From Bacteroidetes bacterium UBA2664 (lineage in GTDB: Bacteria; Bacteroidota; Rhodothermia; Balneolales; Balneolaceae): DNA of 64,000 nt. Under the pieces are notes generated by a model. That model worked only from the letters and a program-made list of their open reading frames with translations. It ran no database searches and had not been told where the DNA came from. Made by a program: the position numbers and the translations under genes. The stretch's first letter is position 1; the number at the start of each line of letters is the position of its first letter. Below, in pieces: positions 45,697-54,210 of this stretch. The stretch spans positions 94,729 to 158,728 of the forward strand of contig DEMS01000002.1 in assembly GCA_002359315.1 (NCBI GenBank), read 5' to 3'.

Positions 45697-46002
45697 GTAA
45701 TTTGGATTGATTTTATTTTTTATAAATATATAAACTGTCGGGTTAGCCTGCCCCTACCACTTAGGGTGTCGAGAGCTCCCAACCAATGCGAAGACATTTC
45801 GACTTCACTCCGCTCCGCTTCGTGGGATAAAATAGGAGCGCATCGTCGCTATCGCTCCTCAGCTGCGCTCAATGTGACGGGGCGGAGTTTTTTTTAAAAA
45901 AACACTCATTTCGTCAGTTTGAGCGCAGTCCCGACGCTTTTTGTCGGAATGTAGTCGAGAACTCACTGCCAAGACGAAGTCGAGAACTCCCAACAACGAC
46001 AT
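45697..46002. other. 306-bp gap with complex intergenic repeat
   Basis: This is the only stretch over 300 bp without a gene. It holds no ORF of note. Elements are CTGCGCTCAATGTGACG (45863-45879) pairing with 45912-45928 (2 mismatches in 17), CCGAC / GTCGG at 45931-45947, AGGAGCG / CGCTCCT at 45834-45859, and three GTCGAGA[GA]CTC copies near 45768, 45953 and 45979. The arrangement suggests one or more copies of a scattered repeat element between two beta-oxidation genes. Confidence 0.75.
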
Positions 46003-47202
46003 TTAACTCCTCAAATTTTCAAAAATACCGGCGGCTCCCATACCTCCGCCAATGCACATTGTGACCATGCCATACCGTTTTTTCAACCGCCTGAGGTCGT
46101 GTAATATCTGTGTTGTCAATTTTGCTCCCGTGCAGCCAAGCGGATGGCCCATTGCAATAGCTCCCCCATTGATATTCACTAATTCCGGATCCAAACCCGT
46201 TTCCCGAATCACAGCCAGTGCCTGTGCAGCAAAAGCTTCATTGAGTTCGATAAGATCGATATCTCCGATCTTTAAACCGCACTGTTGAAGTACTTTTGGA
46301 ATCGCTTCAACCGGACCAATTCCCATAATCTCCGGAGCCACACCTGCAACTGCAAATCCATGATACCGAGCCAATGGCTTCAACCCAAGCTTATCCGCCT
46401 TTTCACGACTCATCACAATTACACCGGCGGCTGCATCATTCATTTGTGATGCATTTCCCGCTGTCACCGATCCCCCTGCTTTAAATACCGGACGCAATCC
46501 GGAGAGTGCTTCCATTGTAGAACCCTCTCTTGGACCTTCATCTTTTTTGAATTCAAATTTATTCTCTTCAAATTCTCCATCAGCTGTTACATATTTATGC
46601 ACAACATTGATTGGGGTAATTTGTTCATCAAAATAACCCTGTTTCCAGGCAGAGATGGCTTTATCATGACTGTTTTTTGCAAAATGATCCTGATCTTCCC
46701 GACTCACTCCATATTTTTTAGCCACATTTTCAGCCGTTAATCCCATGCTGATATAAATTTCTGGATTTTCTTCCGCCAGTTTAGGATTGGGTTGAAATGA
46801 AAGACCGCCCATTGGCACCAAACTCATACTTTCAGTTCCACCGGCTATAATGATCTCCGCACCTCCTGCAATAATACGTTCTGCAGCCATTGCAATGGTT
46901 TGGAGTCCGGACGAGCAGAAGCGGTTTATGGTAACACCGGGTACAGAGACCGGTAAGCCTCCTAAAATGGCGCATTGTCGTGCAACATTTAATCCCTGTG
47001 ATGCCTCCGGAAAAGCACAGCCTACATAGACATCATCGATCTGATCCGGTTTTACAACTGAAACCTCATTTAATAAATCTTTAATCACTTCACCCATCAG
47101 GGTATCGGGACGTGTAAATCGAAGTGAGCCTTTGTTTGCCTTTCCACAGGCGGTTCTTTTTGCCGCTACAATTACGATCTCTTTATTCTTCATAGTCATC
47201 AA
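46003..47202 (-). CDS. fadA: Acetyl-CoA acyltransferase (thiolase)
   Basis: A 399-residue degradative thiolase that cleaves 3-ketoacyl-CoA to acetyl-CoA and a shortened acyl-CoA. The nucleophile Cys is C96 in INRFCSSGLQT. GHPLGCTGAK carries the catalytic His, and MCIGGGMGAAG the second Cys. The length and the FadN-type gene just upstream (94 bp) argue for beta-oxidation rather than PHB synthesis. The start is ATGATG; the upstream Met at 47202 is used. Confidence 0.95.
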   Translation of the reverse strand: MMTMKNKEIVIVAAKRTACGKANKGSLRFTRPDTLMGEVIKDLLNEVSVVKPDQIDDVYVGCAFPEASQGLNVARQCAILGGLPVSVPGVTINRFCSSGLQTIAMAAERIIAGGAEIIIAGGTESMSLVPMGGLSFQPNPKLAEENPEIYISMGLTAENVAKKYGVSREDQDHFAKNSHDKAISAWKQGYFDEQITPINVVHKYVTADGEFEENKFEFKKDEGPREGSTMEALSGLRPVFKAGGSVTAGNASQMNDAAAGVIVMSREKADKLGLKPLARYHGFAVAGVAPEIMGIGPVEAIPKVLQQCGLKIGDIDLIELNEAFAAQALAVIRETGLDPELVNINGGAIAMGHPLGCTGAKLTTQILHDLRRLKKRYGMVTMCIGGGMGAAGIFENLRS

Positions 47203-47296
47203 TCTTAACTCGATATTAATTCAGTCATGCATAATTTAATCCAATCTATATAAACATCTTCCCGAGGTGTTATCCTCCTGCCAAATCATATGGAAG

Positions 47297-49660
47297 TCAA
47301 TTCCTCAATGGTTTTCCGGTCTTTAGCATATGCTCCATTCGCTGATGTGTTCTTTCATCCTGGAAACACTCCAGAATTGCATCTCTTTCTTTTTTCAGAA
47401 TTACTGATTCAGGCACCTGTTGTGGTTCGCTAATATCTCCCCCGGTCATCACTTCAGCCACTTTTCGGGTGAGTAATTTATCGTAATCTGATGCGTACCC
47501 TGCTTCATTCATTATATAAAGCATTACATTTAGTGCGCTGAAACCGGTTTGACCTACCCATTGCACGGTTGGTTCTACCGGAGGTTTGTACCCTTTTCGG
47601 GCGAGAGTCAATGCTTCTTGTTTGGCTGTTTTTAATAAAAGATCTCTATGCATCACAATAACATCAGAATCTTTCAGAAAACCCATTTCTCTCGCTTTAT
47701 GAGCACTGTCTGAGACTTTCGCCAAGCCAATTGTTTTGAACGCATTTTTTAAATAGGGTAATGGATCTGCATTTTCTGATAATTCTACTTTTTCCATCGC
47801 ACGCATCAATAACTCTTTGGTGCCCCCTCCGGCGGGTATTAAACCGACTCCTAACTCAACCAATCCACAATAAAGCTCATGATGAGCAACGACTCGATCA
47901 CAATGCATAAAGAACTCGACTCCCCCTCCGAATGCACGGCCTGCTACAGCTGCCACAATCGGAAACGGTTGATATCGTAATCCGACGGCTACTTCCTGAA
48001 ATGCTTCAACTGCACTTTTAATCTGATTAAAATCGCCGCTCTGAAGTGCTTTCCCGGCTTCAGCCAGATTCGCTCCATAACTGAAATTTTCATGATCGTG
48101 GCCTATTACTAATGCGTCAAAATCCTTTTCCACACGTTCACAAACTTCCTTTAAAGACTGGACCAATTCAAACCCAAGGGTCTGTTGTTTTGTTCTGAAC
48201 TCGAAAAGTGCAACCCCATCACCCATGTCATAGAGAGCCGCGTGATTGTTGTTCCAAACATCACTCCCACCCCTTTGAAGTGAGTCCACAGTAATTGCAC
48301 CCTTTGCGGGTGCAGATAGTGGAACACTTTTGCCCGATGATGGTTCGTATACCGTTCCATCCTTATAAAATGAATCCCTGCCTGTGGATAGCATTTCTTT
48401 AACCCAATCAGGAACTGACTTCCCTTCACTTTCTAATCTTTTCACAGATTCTGCTACACCAATGGCATCCCATCGTTCAAACGGACCCAGTTCCCAGTTA
48501 AAACCCCATTTCATGGCTCTGTCTACCGCTTCAATGGAGTCTGAAATTTCAGGTATACGGTTCCCGGCATAGAGAATCAGGTCAGACTGAATCGTCCAGA
48601 GAAACTCACCGATCTCATTATCACAATTGACCAGATATTTAAGTCGCTCTTCCGATGTTCTAAACTCTTTTTTTGCTTTATTGACGGACTCAAACTGAAC
48701 ATCTTCCTGAGGTTCATATTCCAATGTGTCCGGGTTCACAACATGATATTCCGATCCTTCATTGGTTTTTACTTTCTTGTAAAACCCACGGCCGGATTTA
48801 TTGCCTTTTGCTCCATTTTCAACCATTTTCTTAAACTCATCAGGCAGATTAAAAACCTCTCTCCGTTCATCCTCAGGCACAGCCGGGTATAAATTTTCTG
48901 ACACATGATTCAGTACATCGAGTCCCGCCATATCTGCAGTTCTGAAGCTTGCAGCTTTAGAGTAACCTGTTAATGTCCCGGTTAACAAATCGATCTCTTC
49001 CGCCCGAAATTTGCCCTCAAAAAACCAGGGCATCATAGAGGCCATAGAAAACACACCCACCCGGTTAGCTATGAAGTTGGGAGTGTCTTTACAAAGAACC
49101 ACACCTTTCCCAAGTATCGTCTCACAAAATTTGGACATGTAATCGGTTACCGCTGAATCTGTTGCCTTGGTTGGTATAATCTCTAACAATTTCATATACC
49201 TTGGTGGGTTAAAAAAATGTGTCCCTAAGAAATGTTGCTTGAAATCATCTGAACAATCTTCACTGATTTCAGAAATGGGCAAACCGGACGTGTTGGAGCT
49301 TATAATCGTGCCTTCTTTACGATATCTTTCAACCTGAGCCATCATATCCTTTTTGATATCCATTCGCTCAACAATTACCTCACAGACCCAGTCTGCACTT
49401 TCAATCCATTTTAAATGATCCTCAAAATTACCGGTTTCAATACGATCGGCCCAAGATGAGATCGCTAATGGTGCCGGTTTCATTGAAGTCAATTTTTGTA
49501 GATTTTCCTCTGCTATTTTATTGGGTTTCTTGGGGTCATCAGATTTTAAATCGAGAAGTTTAACCTGCAGCCCGGCATTTACACAGTGAGCTGCAATCTG
49601 ACTACCCATAACCCCTGAACCGAGTACGACAACGTGTTGAATATTGAACCTTTTTGGCAT
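47297..49660 (-). CDS. fadN: 3-hydroxyacyl-CoA dehydrogenase / enoyl-CoA hydratase (FadN type)
   Basis: A 787-residue bifunctional enzyme with the dehydrogenase first: NAD motif VVLGSGVMGSQIAAHC (about 10-25), HFFNPPRYMKLLEIIP, then the C-terminal dehydrogenase domain (NRVGVFSMASMM). The crotonase-like hydratase follows from about 490 (AGRAFGGGVEFFMHCDRVVA and VGLIPAGGGTKEL, with the catalytic Glu in GLVELGVGL). This order is reversed compared with E. coli FadB and matches Bacillus FadN. It lies 74 bp after the acyl-CoA synthetase and 94 bp before the thiolase, as in fadNAE-type operons. No acyl-CoA dehydrogenase is in the window. Confidence 0.93.
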   Translation of the reverse strand: MPKRFNIQHVVVLGSGVMGSQIAAHCVNAGLQVKLLDLKSDDPKKPNKIAEENLQKLTSMKPAPLAISSWADRIETGNFEDHLKWIESADWVCEVIVERMDIKKDMMAQVERYRKEGTIISSNTSGLPISEISEDCSDDFKQHFLGTHFFNPPRYMKLLEIIPTKATDSAVTDYMSKFCETILGKGVVLCKDTPNFIANRVGVFSMASMMPWFFEGKFRAEEIDLLTGTLTGYSKAASFRTADMAGLDVLNHVSENLYPAVPEDERREVFNLPDEFKKMVENGAKGNKSGRGFYKKVKTNEGSEYHVVNPDTLEYEPQEDVQFESVNKAKKEFRTSEERLKYLVNCDNEIGEFLWTIQSDLILYAGNRIPEISDSIEAVDRAMKWGFNWELGPFERWDAIGVAESVKRLESEGKSVPDWVKEMLSTGRDSFYKDGTVYEPSSGKSVPLSAPAKGAITVDSLQRGGSDVWNNNHAALYDMGDGVALFEFRTKQQTLGFELVQSLKEVCERVEKDFDALVIGHDHENFSYGANLAEAGKALQSGDFNQIKSAVEAFQEVAVGLRYQPFPIVAAVAGRAFGGGVEFFMHCDRVVAHHELYCGLVELGVGLIPAGGGTKELLMRAMEKVELSENADPLPYLKNAFKTIGLAKVSDSAHKAREMGFLKDSDVIVMHRDLLLKTAKQEALTLARKGYKPPVEPTVQWVGQTGFSALNVMLYIMNEAGYASDYDKLLTRKVAEVMTGGDISEPQQVPESVILKKERDAILECFQDERTHQRMEHMLKTGKPLRN

Positions 49661-49734
49661 AATACTTGATGAATTAGCTCTGATTATAAATTCTTATGTA
49701 TGGGTTCCTTTTAAATACCCTATTTTCTCTTCTA

Positions 49735-51525
49735 TCAATCGTCTTCCGGATACATTGCATCAATAAGATCCTGATAATTATCCCGAACTACATTTCTTTT
49801 CACTTTCATGGTTGGAGTGAGTTCACCGCTATCTATGGTCAATGCATTTTCAAGTAGCGTAAATTTTTTGACGGTTTCCCAGGGGGAAAGCTGTTTATTT
49901 GTTTTATCGACCTCCTCCTGAATCAAATCCCGGATTTTCTCATCCTCGTTGAGGGGTTCTGTCGGTGTATACCCATCTCTTTTCAATCGTTTTTTGACAT
50001 TTTCATATGCCGGAACAATCAGTGCTGAACAGAATTTCTTTTGATAACCGACCACAATCACCTGGTCAATATATCCTGAGTTACTCAGCTTATTTTCTAT
50101 GTTCTGTGGAGCAACATATTTCCCAGTAGATAACTTGAACATCGATTTTTTCCGATCCGTGATATAGAGATATCCATCATCATCAATTTTACCGATATCA
50201 CCCGTACGAAACCAGCCATCATCATCAATGACCTCCTTTGTCTGCTCTTCGTTTTTGTAATACCCCTTCATTATATTCGGGCCGCGAGCCAATATCTCTC
50301 CATCGTCTGCAATTTTTACCTCAACACCCGGAATAGGTTTACCTACACTTCCAATTCTCATCGTTTCAGGTGTCTGAACTGTGATAACGGGTGATGTTTC
50401 AGTGAGTCCATAACCCTGGCCACAATAGACCCCCAATGCATTTATGAATCTGAAAATCTCGGGCGGTAGTGCAGCACCCCCGCTTGTCATTCCTTTCATA
50501 TTGCCGCCAAACAGTGCCCGAATTTTGCTGTAAATCAGTTTATCGGCAATTTTATATTTTATTGCTTTTAAACCCGAAGGCGGATTCTCAGGATCGTACT
50601 CTTCAGCCAGATAGATAGCCCAATAGTATAAATTCTTCTTCATTCCGGAAAGCTCCTGGCCTTTAACCTTGATTCCTGTATAAATCTTCTCCAATAAACG
50701 AGGAACTGTGGCCAGGAAGTAAGGTTGAACAGTTGCCATATCATCCCTGATCTCGTCCACTTGCTCTATATAATGAATCCGGCAACCCATATAGAGATAC
50801 ATATAGTCTACAATTCTCTCAAATATATGTGAAAGAGGCAGATAACTTAGGACATTTTTATCATGAAATTCCTCAACACTGAATGGAAGGGATTCCATTG
50901 AAGCGACTACATTTGTCGCAAGATTTCGATGAGTGAGCATAACTCCTTTCGGAAGGCCTGTAGTCCCGGAAGTATAAATTAAGGTTGCCAAATCTCCGGG
51001 TTCAACAGCCTCTTTCAAAGATTCAAAAAGTTTCGGTTTATTTTGATCCAATTTTTTACCGCTTTCTAAAACTGACTCAAAAGGTTTCAATTTTTTATGC
51101 TTCGAACCAAAAATAGTAATCACTGCTTTTACCGTATTTACACTTTTAATCAGAGGTTTTGTATCTGCAAACATCTCATCTGTGGACACTATATGAACCA
51201 TCGCGTCCGAATTCTCCAATATATATTTGATCTGATCTCCCGGTTGGGTGGTATATATGGGGACACTTGCGGCTCCGATGGATAAAATCGCAATATCACA
51301 AATGATCCATTCTGTTGAATTCTCTGCGTGAAGTGCTACTTTATCTCCCCTTCGCACACCTAAATCATAGAGACCAAGAGCCAGGTGACGCACTTTCTGC
51401 TTAAACGTATCTACGTCTGTCTTAACCCATTCCCCATTCCTTTTTGTAGCGGCCAGGTGTCCGGCCGGGAAATTTTCAAGTCCTTTGGACAGTAGTTCAG
51501 GTAGTGTAACTTTCATTTCATCCAT
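49735..51525 (-). CDS. Long-chain acyl-CoA synthetase (AMP-binding)
   Basis: A 596-residue ATP-dependent fatty acid-CoA ligase that activates fatty acids for beta-oxidation. The P-loop-like motif LIYTSGTTGLPKGV, the A5 motif GQGYGLTETSP and FRTGDIGKIDDDGYLYITDRKK (A8) are present; the catalytic Lys lies in the C-terminal domain. The length and the long linker place it in the COG1022 group of eukaryote-like long-chain synthetases rather than the shorter FadD. It heads the minus-strand run 51525-44845 and is divergent from the thioesterase gene across a perfect palindrome. Confidence 0.93.
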   Translation of the reverse strand: MDEMKVTLPELLSKGLENFPAGHLAATKRNGEWVKTDVDTFKQKVRHLALGLYDLGVRRGDKVALHAENSTEWIICDIAILSIGAASVPIYTTQPGDQIKYILENSDAMVHIVSTDEMFADTKPLIKSVNTVKAVITIFGSKHKKLKPFESVLESGKKLDQNKPKLFESLKEAVEPGDLATLIYTSGTTGLPKGVMLTHRNLATNVVASMESLPFSVEEFHDKNVLSYLPLSHIFERIVDYMYLYMGCRIHYIEQVDEIRDDMATVQPYFLATVPRLLEKIYTGIKVKGQELSGMKKNLYYWAIYLAEEYDPENPPSGLKAIKYKIADKLIYSKIRALFGGNMKGMTSGGAALPPEIFRFINALGVYCGQGYGLTETSPVITVQTPETMRIGSVGKPIPGVEVKIADDGEILARGPNIMKGYYKNEEQTKEVIDDDGWFRTGDIGKIDDDGYLYITDRKKSMFKLSTGKYVAPQNIENKLSNSGYIDQVIVVGYQKKFCSALIVPAYENVKKRLKRDGYTPTEPLNEDEKIRDLIQEEVDKTNKQLSPWETVKKFTLLENALTIDSGELTPTMKVKRNVVRDNYQDLIDAMYPEDD

Positions 51526-51649
51526 ACTAATAAAAGCGGTTTTTTAGCTTGTTGAGTCAGTTTAACACTGTTTCATGATAATTAACACTTTAGGAGCATT
51601 TTTAAAAATTAGTTATTCAAATAATTTCATTTTTTCGATGATTTATCAC

Positions 51650-51665
51650 TATTGTATCAACAATA
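51650..51665. promoter_or_regulatory. Candidate operator between acyl-CoA synthetase and thioesterase genes
   Basis: TATTGT / ACAATA (51650-51655 and 51660-51665) is a perfect 6-bp dyad around ATCA. It lies in the 181-bp divergent gap, 41 bp before the thioesterase start. A dimeric TetR- or FadR-like regulator of fatty acid degradation could bind it; no such regulator gene is in the window. Confidence 0.45.
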
Positions 51666-51706
51666 AATTAATCGAAACTGTAAATCTTCTATTAATTCTC
51701 TGAAAT

Positions 51707-52141
51707 ATGCACATTGATGAAGAGATCCGATCAAAATTTGAATCATTATCACATGAATTTCCTAAAAATATGAACACCCATTTAGGAATAGAATTTTCAC
51801 TGATCAGCAGGGATGAAATGCGTGCATCAATGCCAGTAAATGAAAATACCATTCAGCCTATGGGGATATTGCATGGTGGTGCATCTGTAGCACTTGCTGA
51901 AACACTGGCCTCAATCGGTGCCTGGCTAAACGTAAGTGATCAAAACAGTGCTGTAGTCGGTCTTGAAATTAATGCCAATCATATAAAAACTGTTCGATTG
52001 GGAGGTACAGTTATCGGAATATCAAAACCCCTTCACCGGGGATCTACCACACAGGTATGGGAAACCCGGATTGAAACTGAAGATGGTAAATTGGTATCCA
52101 TTTCTCGCTGTACGATTGCAATCATAAAAAAAAGGGGTTAA
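51707..52141 (+). CDS. Hotdog-fold acyl-CoA thioesterase (PaaI-like)
   Basis: A 144-residue thioesterase with the hotdog motif GILHGGASVALAETLASIGAW (split as GILHGGASVAL and AETLASIGA), which carries the catalytic Glu/Asp region. NENTIQPMG before it is typical of PaaI/MenI (1,4-dihydroxy-2-naphthoyl-CoA) thioesterases. Substrate cannot be fixed. The next gene, a YfcC-type transporter, starts 4 bp after the stop, so the two are coupled. It faces the beta-oxidation run and may adjust the acyl-CoA pool. Confidence 0.85.
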   Translation: MHIDEEIRSKFESLSHEFPKNMNTHLGIEFSLISRDEMRASMPVNENTIQPMGILHGGASVALAETLASIGAWLNVSDQNSAVVGLEINANHIKTVRLGGTVIGISKPLHRGSTTQVWETRIETEDGKLVSISRCTIAIIKKRG

Positions 52142-52145
52142 GTCC

Positions 52146-53519
52146 ATGAAATTCAAAATTCCCGATACACTGGTACTGCTTTTTATTTTAATGACATTTT
52201 CATTGGCCCTTACATGGGTTTTGCCCTCAGGAGAGTTTGCAACTGAAGAGAATGAAAGTGGAATTGAAGTCGTAGTTCCCGGTTCTTTCGAAGTATTTAC
52301 TGATAAAGAGTATCTCTCACCGCTCGCTTTATTCACAGTTGTCCCCCGTGCCTTCGCAGACGCACAGGGGATTATCTTTTTTGTTTTGATCATAGGCGGT
52401 GCACTGGCTGTAGTCCGTAAAACAGGAGCTATCGACGCGGTACTCGGTAAAATTGTCACACAATTTGGTAACAGGCCGGGCCCGCTTCTTTTTGTCACTA
52501 TGTTTTTATTCGCATTCGCCTCATCTACGCTTGGAATGGCTGAAGAGTACATCCCATTTGCCATCATTTTAGTAGCTCTTTGTCTTGCCATGAATCTGGA
52601 CTCGGTAACTGCAATAGGCACCCTTGTTGTAGGTTATTGCATAGGGTATGGCGTCGCAATAATGAACCCATTCACTTTATTAGTTGCGCAAGACATCGCC
52701 GGCCTTTCACCAACATCCGGCATGTGGTTTCGATTATCGTTATTCGTTCCGCTTTTTGCAATCGGATTTCATCATGTTTGGAGTTATGCAAAAATGGTTC
52801 AAAATGATCCTAAAAAGAGCTTCGTTTATGGTATTCAGGAAAATGAAAACCAGACCGTAGTCGATTATCCGGAGTTAACTTTTAGAAGATCTTTGGTACT
52901 ATTTGTAACCGGAGCAGCATTGATTGTATTAGTTTATGGTATCTGGAAATACAGTTGGTATTTCATTGAACTTGGAGCTGTATTTCTGGCACTAACTGTA
53001 CTTGTGGGAATCATATCGGGAATTGGCATCAATAAGACCGCTAAAACGTTCACTGCAGGTGCTGCAGAACTAACCGGTACAGCCCTATTAATCGGTTTTG
53101 CAAGAGCTATAGCACTCATCATGCAGGATGGAGAAATTCTACATACAGTTGTAAATGGGTTGGCTGCTCCACTATCTATTGTAGGAGCCGAATTTGCAGC
53201 GATAGGAATGCTCTTTATTCAAAGTATCCTGAATTTTTTCATTCCATCCGGAAGTGGTCAGGCCTTGGTAACGATGCCCTTGATGGCTCCTATTGGTGAT
53301 CTGATAGGGGTATCCAGACAAATCTCCGTTCTGGCTTTTCAGATGGGTGATGGATTAATGAATATGATAGTGCCTACTAACCCGGTCTTAATGGGGATTT
53401 TAGGTCTTGCGAGTATCCCATATGATAAATGGTTCAAATTCATCTATCCGCTTTTGCTGAAATTACTACTGGTCTGTTCACTGGCACTTGCATTCGCAGT
53501 TTGGATTGGGTATTCCTGA
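52146..53519 (+). CDS. YfcC-family membrane transporter
   Basis: A 457-residue integral membrane protein with 10 or more hydrophobic helices, the first at about 10-28 (LVLLFILMTFSLALTWVL). FASSTLGMAEEYIPF, VGYCIGYGVAIMNPF and NFFIPSGSGQALVTMPLMAPIGDLIGV match the YfcC/DcuC-like family of predicted basic amino acid or dicarboxylate carriers. The substrate is not known. It is co-transcribed with the thioesterase (gap 4 bp) and ends before dispersed hairpin copy 3. Confidence 0.88.
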   Translation: MKFKIPDTLVLLFILMTFSLALTWVLPSGEFATEENESGIEVVVPGSFEVFTDKEYLSPLALFTVVPRAFADAQGIIFFVLIIGGALAVVRKTGAIDAVLGKIVTQFGNRPGPLLFVTMFLFAFASSTLGMAEEYIPFAIILVALCLAMNLDSVTAIGTLVVGYCIGYGVAIMNPFTLLVAQDIAGLSPTSGMWFRLSLFVPLFAIGFHHVWSYAKMVQNDPKKSFVYGIQENENQTVVDYPELTFRRSLVLFVTGAALIVLVYGIWKYSWYFIELGAVFLALTVLVGIISGIGINKTAKTFTAGAAELTGTALLIGFARAIALIMQDGEILHTVVNGLAAPLSIVGAEFAAIGMLFIQSILNFFIPSGSGQALVTMPLMAPIGDLIGVSRQISVLAFQMGDGLMNMIVPTNPVLMGILGLASIPYDKWFKFIYPLLLKLLLVCSLALAFAVWIGYS

Positions 53520-53565
53520 ATTTTGTTTAGCATTTACTATGTAATTTCATATTCCAAGCCCTGAG

Positions 53566-53586
53566 ATCCTGAAACAAGTTCAGGAT
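53566..53586. repeat. Dispersed hairpin repeat, copy 3
   Basis: ATCCTGAA / TTCAGGAT with the loop ACAAG, with the same GAG and GAC flanks as copies 1 and 2. It lies between the convergent YfcC and GlsB genes. Confidence 0.8.
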
Positions 53587-53728
53587 GACAAAATTGTGGA
53601 TTTTGATCTCGATCCATGCTCCTGCTCCACAAAATTTTTCCACTTCATGATCATAGTTCGGTCACTTCTCTACTCTCCGGTACCATTCTACACGTAATGC
53701 TGATTCCATTTCAGCATCTTGTTAACGG

Positions 53729-54001
53729 CTATTTCCCTTTGGTAAGGATCCCAACGATCACTACAAAGATCACTGATCCGATGATCGACCAGATCACGGG
53801 AAACGGGCTTCCCCCAATCGTGATGTTAAACAATTCCGGCAGATTAAGCTTATCACTTAACCATGATCCCAACAGAGCACCTATAAATCCAATCACAATT
53901 GATACAATACAACCACTCCCGGAATAACCGGCAATAGATTGTCCGATGGAACCGCAAATCCCGGCAATTAAAAGAAGAAATAAAAATTCAAATAAACCCA
54001 T
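53729..54001 (-). CDS. GlsB/YeaQ/YmgE family stress-response membrane protein
   Basis: A 90-residue protein with about three hydrophobic helices and Gly-rich turns (GICGSIGQSIAGYSG, IGFIGALLGSWL, IIGSVIFVVIVGIL). It matches the transglycosylase-associated / GlsB group, small inner-membrane proteins induced by general or acid stress. Biochemical role unknown. It is convergent with the YfcC gene and has its own upstream region. Confidence 0.9.
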   Translation of the reverse strand: MGLFEFLFLLLIAGICGSIGQSIAGYSGSGCIVSIVIGFIGALLGSWLSDKLNLPELFNITIGGSPFPVIWSIIGSVIFVVIVGILTKGK

Positions 54002-54210
54002 GAGTATGATTTTGATTTAATGTTAAAATATAAAATGAATATATAAAGTATAGCAAGATTTGGGGGTACACATATCAGGTTATGAATATTTTATTTAAAA
54101 GAAATCCATCCTATAAGTTCCCTAATAAATAATGTACTAATTCCCGATAATTATTTCAGACACAACAGATACATAATTAGATTTCAATTCTTCATTTCGA
54201 ACTTTTGTCA

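Noticed and set aside
53616..53927. Plus-strand 103-codon frame
   Set aside because: It overlaps the GlsB-type gene on the other strand and shows no domain.
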